A DNA stretch of 64,000 bases, taken from positions 1,251,501-1,315,500 of the forward strand of contig NZ_CP009283.1 of NCBI RefSeq assembly GCF_000758625.1, read 5' to 3'. The position numbers and the translations under genes are program-made. This stretch comes from Paenibacillus sp. FSL R7-0273. Lineage in GTDB: Bacteria; Bacillota; Bacilli; Paenibacillales; Paenibacillaceae. Each line of letters opens with the position of its first letter. The stretch's first letter is position 1. Below are positions 1 to 7,399 of this stretch, in pieces. The notes under the pieces are model-generated. The model ran no database searches. It saw nothing but the letters and a program-made list of their open reading frames with translations, and was not told the DNA's origin.

Positions 1-1
1 T

Positions 2-604
2 GTGCTTAGCCAGCTGGTTACTGTTTTTATCTCATTTATACGGGGAACGCCTATCATCGTACAGCTGTACCTCACCTATAACGGGATACCGCTGCTGCTA
101 AAATTCATTAATCAGGAGTACGGGACAGATTACAATATCAATGCCGTACCGGCGATGCTGTTTGTCCTGGTTACCTTCGCCTTTAATGAAGCGGCCTACA
201 ATTCGGAGACCATCCGCGCTGCGCTGCAATCGGTGAATAAAGGCCAGATTGAGGCTGCAGAATCGCTGGGGATGACCTATCTTCAGGTGCTGAAAAGAGT
301 CATCATGCCTCAAGCGCTTGTTGTAGCTATTCCGCCGCTCGGCAATGCCTTAATTGGACTGCTCAAGGGAACTTCCCTGGCCTTTGTTGCCGGTGTAATC
401 GAAATGACCGCTAAGGGTAAAATTATCTCAGGCAGCAACTTCCGCTTCTTCGAGGTATATCTCGCACTCGCCATTATTTATTGGGTCCTGACTATTATCA
501 TTGAACAGATTCTCAGATATATGGAGAGAAAATTCTCTATTCCGGATTCCGCACAGGCCGTGAACCGCGGCGGCTGGTTTTCCTGGGGAAGGAGAGGAAT
601 CTGA
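2..604 (+). CDS. Amino-acid ABC transporter permease, 5' end outside window
   Basis: Integral membrane subunit of a polar amino-acid (HisM/GlnP type) ABC importer. The visible 200 residues contain the conserved RGTPIIVQLYL segment near residue 14 and the EAA cytoplasmic loop (EAAESLGMTYLQVLKRVIMP, about residues 83-102) that contacts the ATPase. Members usually have some 50-70 residues before the RGTP motif, so the apparent start at base 2 is internal and the gene begins upstream of the window. The stop codon overlaps the ATG of the ATPase gene, so the two are translationally coupled. The substrate cannot be told from this part; cystine or another polar amino acid is plausible. Confidence 0.9.
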   Translation: MLSQLVTVFISFIRGTPIIVQLYLTYNGIPLLLKFINQEYGTDYNINAVPAMLFVLVTFAFNEAAYNSETIRAALQSVNKGQIEAAESLGMTYLQVLKRVIMPQALVVAIPPLGNALIGLLKGTSLAFVAGVIEMTAKGKIISGSNFRFFEVYLALAIIYWVLTIIIEQILRYMERKFSIPDSAQAVNRGGWFSWGRRGI

Positions 605-1356
605 TGATCAAGGTAAGTAACTTATCTAAATCCTTTCACGGCAATCTGATTCTGGATGATCTGTCGGTTGAGATTGAAAAAGGGGACGTAGTCGCCCTGA
701 TCGGCTCCTCCGGTGCAGGTAAATCCACCTTTCTGCGTGCCTTGAACTGTCTGGAGCAGGCGGATAAGGGTGTGCTGGATCTCGAAGGCTTCAAAATCGA
801 TTTTAGCACAATCACGAATAAGCAGCGGCTGGAGCTCCGGAAGCAGACGGCCATGGTCTTTCAGCATTTTAACCTGTTCCAGCACCGGACAGCACTGGAC
901 AATGTCAAGGAAGGCCTGAAGATTGTCAAAAAAATGAATGACCGCGAAGCCGCGCAGATTGCCCTGGAGCAACTGGAGCAGGTGGGGCTCTCGGACCGGT
1001 CCCATTATTATCCGAAGCATCTGTCCGGCGGCCAGCAGCAGCGTGTGGGCATTGCCCGCGCACTGGCGATGAAGCCGAAGCTGCTGCTCCTGGACGAGCC
1101 TACCTCAGCGCTTGACCCTGAGCTCGTTGGCGAGGTGCTTCAGACCATCAAAAAGACGGCGGCCACCGGCCAGACGATGATTCTCGTTTCGCATGAAATG
1201 AGCTTCGTATATGAAGTAGCGAGTAAGGTGCTCTTTTTGGACAAAGGCAAAATAGTGGAGGAAGGCACGCCGGATCAGGTGTTCAATCATCCCAAATCCG
1301 AGCGGGCCAAAGAGTTCCTGCACAACTATTTCCGTAACAAAACCGGCAATCAGTAA
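604..1356 (+). CDS. Amino-acid ABC transporter ATP-binding protein
   Basis: 250-residue ATPase that powers the polar amino-acid importer whose permease lies directly upstream. Visible motifs: Walker [10 protein letters not shown] (34-42), Q-loop Q87, signature LSGGQQQR (140-147), Walker B LLLLDE (160-165) and H-loop His197. Length and order are normal for the GlnQ/HisP/TcyN family. The ATG overlaps the permease TGA, and a strong intrinsic terminator follows 20 bases after the stop, so this is the last gene of the operon. The binding protein must lie upstream, outside the window. Confidence 0.94.
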   Translation: MIKVSNLSKSFHGNLILDDLSVEIEKGDVVALIGSSGAGKSTFLRALNCLEQADKGVLDLEGFKIDFSTITNKQRLELRKQTAMVFQHFNLFQHRTALDNVKEGLKIVKKMNDREAAQIALEQLEQVGLSDRSHYYPKHLSGGQQQRVGIARALAMKPKLLLLDEPTSALDPELVGEVLQTIKKTAATGQTMILVSHEMSFVYEVASKVLFLDKGKIVEEGTPDQVFNHPKSERAKEFLHNYFRNKTGNQ

Positions 1357-1376
1357 GATCAGCCGGAGTAAAAGAA

Positions 1377-1417
1377 CCCCGGAGAATGCGTGAGCTCACG
1401 CATTCCCCGGGGTTTTT
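1377..1417 (+). terminator. Intrinsic terminator after amino-acid importer operon
   Basis: A long GC-rich hairpin (5' arm CCCCGGAGAATGCGTGA, 3' arm TCACGCATTCCCCGGGG) is followed by TTTTT. It ends the operon. Confidence 0.93.
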
Positions 1418-1631
1418 AATGTAATATAAATGAAACGAATAATAATTAAATTGGTAAATATTATAAATGTAGATTCAACTGCTGAAGAAACTTGTACGAA
1501 ATGAAATGATCCTGTTTGTGCGGGGGCAAAAAGGATTATAAAGTAAGAAGGGACATACCCGTTTTTGTCGGTCGGAATTTCCTTAAGTTGCGTTGAACAA
1601 AGTACATCCTTTAGAGATGAGGAGATTGCAC

Positions 1632-1889
1632 ATGATTATTCTTGGAACCATCGTTGCAATTGTAACCGCTATCATTATATCCTCCTTCCTTGGCCCCTAC
1701 GGGCTGCTTACGATGCTTGCCGTAGGTTTTGGTTTTCTGTTCAGCATTCACGCCCGGCTCCGGGAGGTGCAGAGCGACCTAAAGCAGATTAAGCAGCATC
1801 TGGGGATTACGGAGGTAAAAGAAGCAAAGGTGAGTAATGAAGAGATTGAGGCGGAGCTGGAGCGGGAGATGGTGGTGGCTAGGGAGTGA
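1632..1889 (+). CDS. Small two-helix membrane protein, unknown function
   Basis: 85 residues from the ATG at 1632, which sits 8 bases after GAGGAG; a longer reading from a TTG at 1593 lacks a ribosome site. Residues 1-20 and about 22-40 are strongly hydrophobic with a short GPYG turn, so the protein is probably a hairpin in the membrane. Residues 41-85 are charged and predicted helical (RLREVQSDLKQIKQHL), ending in an acidic tail. I recognise no family. It is monocistronic, with terminators on both sides. Coding is supported by the ribosome site and the sensible membrane topology. Confidence 0.72.
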   Translation: MIILGTIVAIVTAIIISSFLGPYGLLTMLAVGFGFLFSIHARLREVQSDLKQIKQHLGITEVKEAKVSNEEIEAELEREMVVARE

Positions 1890-1913
1890 TGGTTTAATAT
1901 GGGATGAAATAGG

Positions 1914-1958
1914 TGCGTGCTCTCCGTGGGAAAGAAATAGGAGGGGGCGCATTTTTTT
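1914..1958 (+). terminator. Intrinsic terminator
   Basis: TGCGTGCTCTCC pairs with GGAGGGGGCGCA with one mismatch and G-T pairs, followed by seven T. It ends the small membrane protein gene. Confidence 0.75.
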
Positions 1959-2077
1959 GTGGATCAAGGGAGAGATGCGAGCGGGAAGCCTCCATGGATT
2001 ATCTTGTCCATTTCATTGTATTCCCAATAATAAAGTAATTCCTATACGTCAATCATATGTGCTGGCAGGTTGTTATG

Positions 2078-2117
2078 CTTACCTTTAGGTAAGTACATGA
2101 ACTAAAAGTGCGTACTT
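2078..2117. promoter_or_regulatory. Two overlapping dyads upstream of quinone reductase
   Basis: CTTACC-TTTA-GGTAAG (2078-2093) is a perfect six-base dyad, and AAGTAC (2091-2096) with GTACTT (2112-2117) forms a second. They lie 65-105 bases before the reductase start. HxlR/DUF24 regulators bind short inverted repeats of this kind, and an HxlR gene is the reductase's neighbour, so this is a candidate operator. That link is inference. Confidence 0.5.
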
Positions 2118-2181
2118 CCGCCATGGCATGATGCGAGGTATACTCAAGTCCTAAAACTGATTCAACATGGAGGATATGCCC

Positions 2182-2724
2182 TTGAAAACACTTGTTGTCG
2201 TCACCCACCCAAATATCGAAAAATCCGTTGTTAATAAACGCTGGATCGAAGAACTCCGTAAATATCCAGACAAATATACTGTACACGAACTGCACAAAGC
2301 CTATCCCGATGAAAAAATCAACGTGGAAAAAGAACAACAACTGATTGAAGCGCATGATAAGCTGGTCTTGCAATTCCCTGTATACTGGTTTAATAGTCCA
2401 CCTCTGCTAAAAAAGTGGCTGGACGAAGTATTTACTTACGGATGGGCATACGGCTCTAAGAGTGATAAATTAAGAAATCGGAAAACTGCATTAGCTGTAA
2501 CCGCCGGAGGAAGAGAAAAAGATTATAGTGAAGATGGTAAATTCCACTATGGGCTTGACCGGATTTTGTCTCCCTTTGAGCTAACTTTTTTGTACTGCAA
2601 TGCTGATTATCGTTCCTTCTATGCCTTCTATGGCACGGAATTAGAGACGGTAGGAAGTACGGATTATTTTAAAAAATTGGACGTTAGTTCACAAGGCTAT
2701 ATTGAATTTATTGAAAATATGTAA
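2182..2724 (+). CDS. NAD(P)H-dependent quinone reductase, flavodoxin-2 fold (YwrO/KefF-like)
   Basis: 180-residue flavoprotein of the Flavodoxin_2 family, which uses NAD(P)H to reduce quinones in two-electron steps in the cytoplasm. N-terminal beta strand and FMN phosphate loop (TLVVVTHPN), the family motif PVYWFNSPPLLKKWLDE near residues 70-86, and TAGG near 113 are visible. The start is set at TTG 2182 because GGAGG (2169-2173) lies 8 bases before it; ATG 2167 overlaps that ribosome site. It faces an HxlR-type regulator across a shared terminator. This pairing is common for electrophile-response reductases (compare azoR/yodB). Confidence 0.87.
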   Translation: MKTLVVVTHPNIEKSVVNKRWIEELRKYPDKYTVHELHKAYPDEKINVEKEQQLIEAHDKLVLQFPVYWFNSPPLLKKWLDEVFTYGWAYGSKSDKLRNRKTALAVTAGGREKDYSEDGKFHYGLDRILSPFELTFLYCNADYRSFYAFYGTELETVGSTDYFKKLDVSSQGYIEFIENM

Positions 2725-2729
2725 ATTGG

Positions 2730-2772
2730 AACAAAAAGAAGCATTTCCATTAATGGTAATGCTTCTTTTGTT
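2730..2772. terminator. Bidirectional intrinsic terminator
   Basis: ACAAAAAGAAGCATT and AATGCTTCTTTTGT form a long hairpin with A-rich and T-rich flanks, between two convergent genes. It can serve both strands. Confidence 0.85.
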
Positions 2773-3145
2773 AAATCGGAAGCTCTCTCATTGTCCCTTG
2801 TACGACTGGAACGAAGTTTTTCTCTCCCCAAGTGCACATCATATCCATCACCGGAATAAGCGATTGTCCTCTCTCGGTCAATGAATACTCAACTTTAGGA
2901 GGGATTTGGGGGAATTCCTCGCGCCTGACGAGGTTGTCTGCTTCCAGTTCTTTCAACATTACGCTTAACGTTTTAAAGGGTATTGTCCCGATACCCCGCT
3001 GCAGCTCATTGAACCGCACGATCTTGTTTTCAGATAGATAGTAGAGAATAGTCATTTTATATTTACCGCTAATGATAGACAAAGTGTAGCCGAAGTTAGT
3101 GTCCTTCTGTTGAAAGCCAGGCAGTATACAGCTTTCATCGCTCAT
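2771..3145 (-). CDS. HxlR-family transcriptional regulator with Cys6
   Basis: 124-residue winged-helix regulator of the HxlR (DUF24) family. The core reads GKYKMTILYYLSENKIVRFNEL, shown here in part, then a recognition region ending LSVMLKELEADNLVRRE and a wing PPKVEYSLTERG. Cys6 occurs at the same place as the redox-sensing Cys6 of Bacillus subtilis YodB, as I recall that protein; a second cysteine lies near the C-terminus (MCTWGEK). ATG has AAGGAGGG at good spacing. Convergent with the quinone reductase, so it is a likely thiol-based sensor controlling it; the family role is known, the target is inferred. Confidence 0.9.
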   Translation of the reverse strand: MSDESCILPGFQQKDTNFGYTLSIISGKYKMTILYYLSENKIVRFNELQRGIGTIPFKTLSVMLKELEADNLVRREEFPQIPPKVEYSLTERGQSLIPVMDMMCTWGEKNFVPVVQGTMRELPI

Positions 3146-3664
3146 GGCCTATTACCCTCCTTCAGAAGATATTTAACGAAAGGGCTAACGTCTGTTGCCG
3201 CTCCGTACTCAGGTCCCGACTGGATTTATATTTTAAAACTTCCAATAAATCATCTTGCGAGCAACGAACTAACTATACCATTTTGAAACATTTAGTTCAA
3301 AGTACGCGTTACTAACTATCAATCGGCCGATTTTCTCTGTCAAAACTCTAATTCGCCATGCCAAGCTGACAATGCTATCAGCCAAATTACCATCATCTAT
3401 ATTCTATGATGTACAAATGACTATATCAAATATACCGGAGAACGCGAATGAAACTTTTTATGATTTATGAGACAGGGATCAAAACACCTTGCAAGTTTAG
3501 TAGCCAGTCGCGAAAATTTACCGGCGGCTGGCTATTTAGTTTCACTTGAATACGAATGGACTTATAGATGTAGTCTTGATCTGTCTCTATATTTCAGTTG
3601 AAGATTATGATTAAGGATATAACCCTTGCAATACAAATGATGTGTATGATGTGAGAGTACTTCT
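3146..3664. other. Gene-free 519-bp interval
   Basis: No reading frame with a ribosome site is seen. The right part of a promoter for the HxlR gene should lie near 3150-3320. At 3501-3534 a hairpin (TAGCCAGTCGC / GCGGCTGGCTA) is present but has only a broken T-run, so it is a weak terminator at best. Base composition is more AT-rich than the flanking genes. Confidence 0.5.
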
Positions 3665-4219
3665 CTACTCCCCAGCCTTCCTCCGCGCCCGGAACCGCCG
3701 CACCTTCATGAGATTTCCGCACATTTTATCGTCACAATACCGCTTTGAGCGGTTGCGTGTATCATCATAATAAACCCAGAGACAGTCGGGGTTATCACAG
3801 ATACGGATGCGGGATAGTTCTTTCTCCAGCACGCCCTCGGCAAAAGATGCTGCAATCTCAGCCATGACCTGTCTCCAATCGCTGCGCTGCGGCAGGAGGG
3901 CAAGCTCTGGAGGCTGGTCGGGTTTACGGACGATTTGCCGGATAACCGGACCGGCCGTCATATAGCTGTTCAACTGGTCAAGCAGTGCCTGATCCGGTGC
4001 CATTCCCTGTACAAGCTGCTGGACTTCTTCCCACAGCAAACTGCGCAGCTCCTTAAGCTGCTGTAATTCCTCCGGCTTTGCCTGTGCAGCTGCCGGCAGC
4101 CCGTGCCGTTCCAGCCAATCTGCCAGCCACTGCGGATCGTCCAGACGGTCGCGGTCACCACTGCGGTCGCCAGTCCGCCAGTCCCGCCAATAGCTGTTAA
4201 TATAATCATCCCAAAGCAT
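3665..4219 (-). CDS. CGNR zinc-finger (ABATE domain) regulator
   Basis: 184 residues. The N-terminal part is the helical ABATE-type region (a Trp- and Asp-rich start, then LQQLKELRSLLWEEV). The C-terminal CGNR finger is clear: Cys141, Cys146, Cys162 and Cys167, with the CGN triplet at 167-169 followed by the basic helix RRFRARRK, which would contact DNA. Length is normal. ATG is preceded by AAGGAGGG. It stands alone between gene-free intervals. Known family members are transcription factors that respond to stress or small ligands; no target is visible here. Confidence 0.87.
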   Translation of the reverse strand: MLWDDYINSYWRDWRTGDRSGDRDRLDDPQWLADWLERHGLPAAAQAKPEELQQLKELRSLLWEEVQQLVQGMAPDQALLDQLNSYMTAGPVIRQIVRKPDQPPELALLPQRSDWRQVMAEIAASFAEGVLEKELSRIRICDNPDCLWVYYDDTRNRSKRYCDDKMCGNLMKVRRFRARRKAGE

Positions 4220-4465
4220 TGTTACCCTCCTTCCACAACTATATCGGTACTTATTGTTCCTTTGATTGTAACAGTTAAAAGTGACTATTGCTAGTTACTT
4301 GATTCGTTCTTAGAGTTGTGCTATATTTTCGTTGTAACGGTTATATAGGGATTTGAGTAGTTACAATATAAGAAGCAGCTAAGATAGAGCTGAATCATGA
4401 ATTCCAGACAATGAGTGTATCATGTGTTTTACGCTAACTATTATTAAACCCACAGGAGGTATATC

Positions 4466-4957
4466 ATGCAAAACAAAATAAGCGAAGTACTGCTCGAAAA
4501 CTGGGACTACGCCATGGACACTGAGGATTGGGCTCCGCCGCTGAGTGATGCCTTGGAAGGTGTCAATGCGGAGCAGGCGGCCTGGAAGCCGGGCGAAGCG
4601 GGGAACACGATCTGGGAGACGGTGAATCATCTTACCTTTTACAAGGAGCGCCTGCTGCGCAAGCTTAAGGGGCTGGAACAACTTCCAGACCTGGAAAGCA
4701 ACGATGCCACCTTTACTGTTACGGAGAGTGGAGAAGAAGCCTGGACACAGGCTGTTTCCAAGCTGAAATCCGTCCATGCATCCCTTCGGGAGATCATCGA
4801 AGCTCTTGAAGAAGGCGCGTACGACTGGGGCGGCTCCGGACATGCTCCAGGCGAAGAGGTGATGAGCCTGATTCTGCATGACTGCTACCATACCGGACAG
4901 ATTGTACTGATCCGCAAACTGCAGGGCTCCTGGCCGTCGAACCGCAGTTTTAATTAA
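4466..4957 (+). CDS. DinB-family metal-binding four-helix protein
   Basis: 163 residues, length normal for DinB_2. The metal-binding histidines of the family are visible: His55 (ETVNHLTFYK), His138 and His142 (ILHDCYHTGQIVLIRK, with the typical HxxxHxGQI pattern). CAGGAGG lies 7 bases before the ATG. DinB-like proteins of Bacillota are divalent-metal enzymes, some being bacillithiol or mycothiol-dependent transferases, but the precise reaction cannot be inferred from sequence. It is monocistronic with its own terminator. Confidence 0.9.
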   Translation: MQNKISEVLLENWDYAMDTEDWAPPLSDALEGVNAEQAAWKPGEAGNTIWETVNHLTFYKERLLRKLKGLEQLPDLESNDATFTVTESGEEAWTQAVSKLKSVHASLREIIEALEEGAYDWGGSGHAPGEEVMSLILHDCYHTGQIVLIRKLQGSWPSNRSFN

Positions 4958-4999
4958 GGCTGGCTTGTTTAAAATAACGAATTCATTGCACGTTAATCC

Positions 5000-5061
5000 A
5001 ATAGCCGCATCTCCTGCCGTCTGTGTACAATCCGGACGCAGGAAGATGCGGCTATTTGTTT
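5000..5061 (+). terminator. Intrinsic terminator after dinB-like gene
   Basis: AATAGCCGCATCTCCTG pairs with CAGGAAGATGCGGCTATT (one bulge), with a 20-base loop, then TTGTTT. Confidence 0.8.
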
Positions 5062-5122
5062 CAATCTGAAAAATCCGGGGTTAATGGATGTCATAACAGT
5101 TCAAATTTGAAGGGAGAGATTG

Positions 5123-5293
5123 ATGATGGATCCGAATTACAAGGACAGAAGTGTTGAGGTTGAACGCACGGAGGTACGCAAGCACTCGGACTCCAGCGCT
5201 GTCGCATCCACCTTTATTAAATACGCAGCCTACATTATTATTATCTTCGGAATATTGTTCTTCCTGGTGCGGTACGTCTTCCCGATGTTTTAA
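5123..5293 (+). CDS. Small C-terminal-anchored membrane protein, 56 aa
   Basis: An ORF of 56 residues. ATG 5123 (or the adjacent ATG 5126) follows AGGGAGAG at 5110-5117. Residues 1-30 are charged (YKDRSVEVERTEVRKHSDSS), and residues 32-54 form one hydrophobic segment (KYAAYIIIIFGILFFLVRYV). It is therefore a tail-type bitopic membrane protein. I cannot name the family. A terminator follows 43 bases after the stop. Confidence 0.7.
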   Translation: MMDPNYKDRSVEVERTEVRKHSDSSAVASTFIKYAAYIIIIFGILFFLVRYVFPMF

Positions 5294-5335
5294 TTAGAGG
5301 GTGAGCGGACATTCGCTAGAGTAACACTTAAGCCC

Positions 5336-5376
5336 AAAAAGCCGCGCCTACCCGATGGTAGACACGGCTTTTGCTT
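5336..5376. terminator. Intrinsic terminator between convergent small genes
   Basis: AAAAAGCCG...CCTACC / GGTAG...CGGCTTTT hairpin with A-tract and T-tract flanks. It can end both the 56-aa gene and cmpA. Confidence 0.75.
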
Positions 5377-5397
5377 TTGCGCATCGTTTCATTCCAC

Positions 5398-5535
5398 TTA
5401 TACATCCCGCTGGACAAATTCCCGGGAATCACCGGAGTTTCGATAAAAGAACCAGCATTCATTCAGCATTTTGATCTGGCGCCGGTCTTTTTTGAAATAA
5501 GCCTTCATCAGCTGCTGGCAGAGCCACTGCGGCAA
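5398..5535 (-). CDS. cmpA: Cortex morphogenetic protein CmpA
   Basis: A 45-residue protein on the minus strand, read from TTG 5535 with AGGAGG 7 bases upstream. It begins MPQWLCQQLMKAYFKKDRRQ and continues IKMLNECWFFYRNS. This matches what I know of Bacillus CmpA (starts MPSWLKKQL, then IKLLNQCWYFYR). CmpA acts in the mother cell during sporulation, linking coat and cortex assembly through turnover of SpoIVA with ClpXP. The C-terminal tail here (GDSREFVQRDV) is longer than in the 37-residue B. subtilis protein. Its presence shows that the organism sporulates. Confidence 0.88.
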   Translation of the reverse strand: MPQWLCQQLMKAYFKKDRRQIKMLNECWFFYRNSGDSREFVQRDV

Positions 5536-5646
5536 GTGTACCCCTCCTCTAAGCATGCATCCTATGTACAGATAGCATATGGGGAAAGGCGCCCAAAGGT
5601 GCGGCGGCGGGTAACAATTTACCTGAACAGCTTTTACAAAAACAGC

Positions 5647-6006
5647 TTAATGTACGCCTTCTTCTTCCTCTTCGTACCACTGCTCCAGCTGCGCCTGCAG
5701 CGCACGGATTTCGGTCAGCAGCGAGATAAGCGGATATTCCTTCTCCTGAATGGAAGCAAAAGCGCTCTCCAGCCGGTTGATATACCCCAGCCCAGACTCC
5801 AGCGCATACCCTTCACGCAAAAGCTCAAGCGCATCGCATTCCGCAACCGCCAGCGGCAGATCCGGCACATTGTCGGCGGTCAGCTTGTCGATTTCCTTAT
5901 TCAGGCGCAGATTAAGCGCACTCAGTTGGTACGCATATTCCTCTGGCATTTCTACAAATTGAAGTTCCTGGTGCTGCTGCAAAATTACATACCGCATTTT
6001 CGGCAT
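5647..6006 (-). CDS. Conserved-looking hypothetical protein, acidic helical
   Basis: 119 residues from an ATG with GGAGGG upstream. No membrane segment or signal peptide. Sequence is mostly helical, with heptad-like hydrophobic spacing (YQLSALNLRLNKEIDKL; INRLESAFASIQEKEYPLISLL) and ends in an acidic run EEEEEG. I recognise no domain. It lies between cmpA and an sprT-like gene, on the cmpA strand. The long opposite-strand frame here (5371-6042) has no ribosome site and is taken as a shadow. Confidence 0.72.
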   Translation of the reverse strand: MPKMRYVILQQHQELQFVEMPEEYAYQLSALNLRLNKEIDKLTADNVPDLPLAVAECDALELLREGYALESGLGYINRLESAFASIQEKEYPLISLLTEIRALQAQLEQWYEEEEEGVH

Positions 6007-6116
6007 AACGTATTCTCCCTCCGGACTTGTCTTCCTTCTTGACAGTGTAGCCTATGGGCAAGTTACAATTCAAGAGGTGATGTTATTTTTGCAACTTTTA
6101 AAAGGGGGCGGACGCT

Positions 6117-6611
6117 ATGACCAGTACCGGCATCAGTATGAGCAATGAGGAACTGCAGCAGTGGATTGAGCGGGTATCGCTCAGCAGCTTCGGCGTGCCG
6201 TTCCGGCACAAGGCCAGCTTTAACAGCAGATTGACGACGACGGGCGGACGGTATTTTACCAAAAGCCATAATATAGAGATTAATCCGCAACAGCTTGCTA
6301 TTTATGGGCAGGAGGAGACGGAAAAAATCATCAAGCATGAGCTCTGCCACTATCACCTGCATCTGGCGAAGCGGGGATATATGCACCGGGATGCCGATTT
6401 TAAAAGCCTGCTGGCCAAAGTCGGCGGAAGCCGCTACTGTCAGACGCTCCCCGGGGCCAAAGCGCGTAAGCCGCAGCCTTACCGGTACAAGCTGGTGTGC
6501 ACGGCCTGTGATATGGAGTATCCGCGCAAACGGCGGGCTGATCCGGCACGCTACCGCTGCGGCAAATGCTCCGGCAAGCTGAAGCTAATGACGCTCGAAG
6601 CCGGGAAATAA
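6117..6611 (+). CDS. SprT-like zinc metalloprotease-fold protein
   Basis: 164 residues. Metal site HELCH (74-78) followed by YHLHL, and a C-terminal zinc ribbon with Cys128, Cys131, Cys148 and Cys151. This is the architecture of the short bacterial SprT-like proteins (YdcK in B. subtilis), related to the DNA-protein crosslink protease SPRTN. Bacterial function is not established. ATG follows AGGGGGCGGAC at workable spacing. It is monocistronic and ends 4 bases before the end of a convergent gene. Confidence 0.9.
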   Translation: MTSTGISMSNEELQQWIERVSLSSFGVPFRHKASFNSRLTTTGGRYFTKSHNIEINPQQLAIYGQEETEKIIKHELCHYHLHLAKRGYMHRDADFKSLLAKVGGSRYCQTLPGAKARKPQPYRYKLVCTACDMEYPRKRRADPARYRCGKCSGKLKLMTLEAGK

Positions 6612-6615
6612 TCAG

Positions 6616-7281
6616 CTACTTAATAACAAGGCCGAGCAGCCCGGCAAAAGAAGCCGCCTGATCTGCTGAAATAATGCAGCCCGGCAAGTCCTCAAGGTCC
6701 ACCTGCAGTCCGGTGAATTCGCAGCTGCTCAAGTCGGTGTCCTTCAGCTTGACTCCGGCCATGACGGCCTGATCCATTGTGCAGTCCTCAAAGGTAACCT
6801 TTTGAAAGTCAGCCTGATAATAATCAGCGCTGTTCAGCGAGCATTGCCCGAAGGCGGTCAGCTTGAGCTTGCCGAACCGGAAGCTGGCAAAATCGCAGAG
6901 CGAATCAGTCACAGAGACATTCTGAAAGCGGGCGCGGGTAAAGTCGGTACCGATCATTTTGCATTGTCTGAACTCGGTCCGGTGGACGAACGCTTCACTG
7001 AAATCTACATTAGAGAGGTCGCAGTTCTCAAAGATCACATCCGTCAGCTCAATGGCACGGAGTGTGGACTCGCTGATAGTGACGTTTTTGAATAATACCT
7101 TGTCAAAGGAGACCTTCTCCGCCTCCTGATACTCCAGTTGGATATCGCTGATCTGGCAGCGGCTGTATTCCTCCTTGGTCTGCAGTGAATCTAGATGCTG
7201 CGGCGGCAGGAGGGCAGGGTCCGGGAGTTTTGGGGTTTCGATTTTATCGTTTTTTTCAGCTTTATCACTTTTGTTCTTCAT
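6616..7281 (-). CDS. Pentapeptide-repeat protein
   Basis: 221 residues. After a charged, Pro-rich head (1-40), residues about 60-195 show pentapeptide-type repeats with the central Leu/Phe every five residues (for example FENCDLSNVDFSEAFVHRTE, then TDFTRARFQN, SADYYQADF). Such repeats fold into a right-handed quadrilateral beta-helix. No membrane segment. Members mimic DNA, bind partners or have no known role; nothing in the context decides. The promoter region is shared with the divergent amidohydrolase gene. Confidence 0.85.
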   Translation of the reverse strand: MKNKSDKAEKNDKIETPKLPDPALLPPQHLDSLQTKEEYSRCQISDIQLEYQEAEKVSFDKVLFKNVTISESTLRAIELTDVIFENCDLSNVDFSEAFVHRTEFRQCKMIGTDFTRARFQNVSVTDSLCDFASFRFGKLKLTAFGQCSLNSADYYQADFQKVTFEDCTMDQAVMAGVKLKDTDLSSCEFTGLQVDLEDLPGCIISADQAASFAGLLGLVIK

Positions 7282-7310
7282 GTGAGCCTCCAGGTAGCAA
7301 ACGTTTATAA

Positions 7311-7335
7311 ATGAAGATTACCTTCATCTGGTAAT
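7311..7335. promoter_or_regulatory. Dyad cluster in divergent intergenic region
   Basis: ATGAAG-ATTAC-CTTCAT (7311-7327) and ATTACC / GGTAAT (7317-7322, 7330-7335) are interleaved inverted repeats in the 118-base gap between divergent genes. This is a possible operator; no regulator is assigned. Confidence 0.35.
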
Positions 7336-7399
7336 TATTATGCGGTAAACTCTCTCCTGAATGCAAACAAACATTCTGTGCTGGAGGGTTTATTTTCTC

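Noticed and set aside
3501..3539. Hairpin TAGCCAGTCGC/GCGGCTGGCTA as terminator or small RNA
   Set aside because: No T-run of use and no adjacent gene to end; left as a mention in the gap entry.
5371..6042. 223-codon plus-strand frame
   Set aside because: No ribosome site; it lies across cmpA and a minus-strand gene that both have good starts and sensible proteins.
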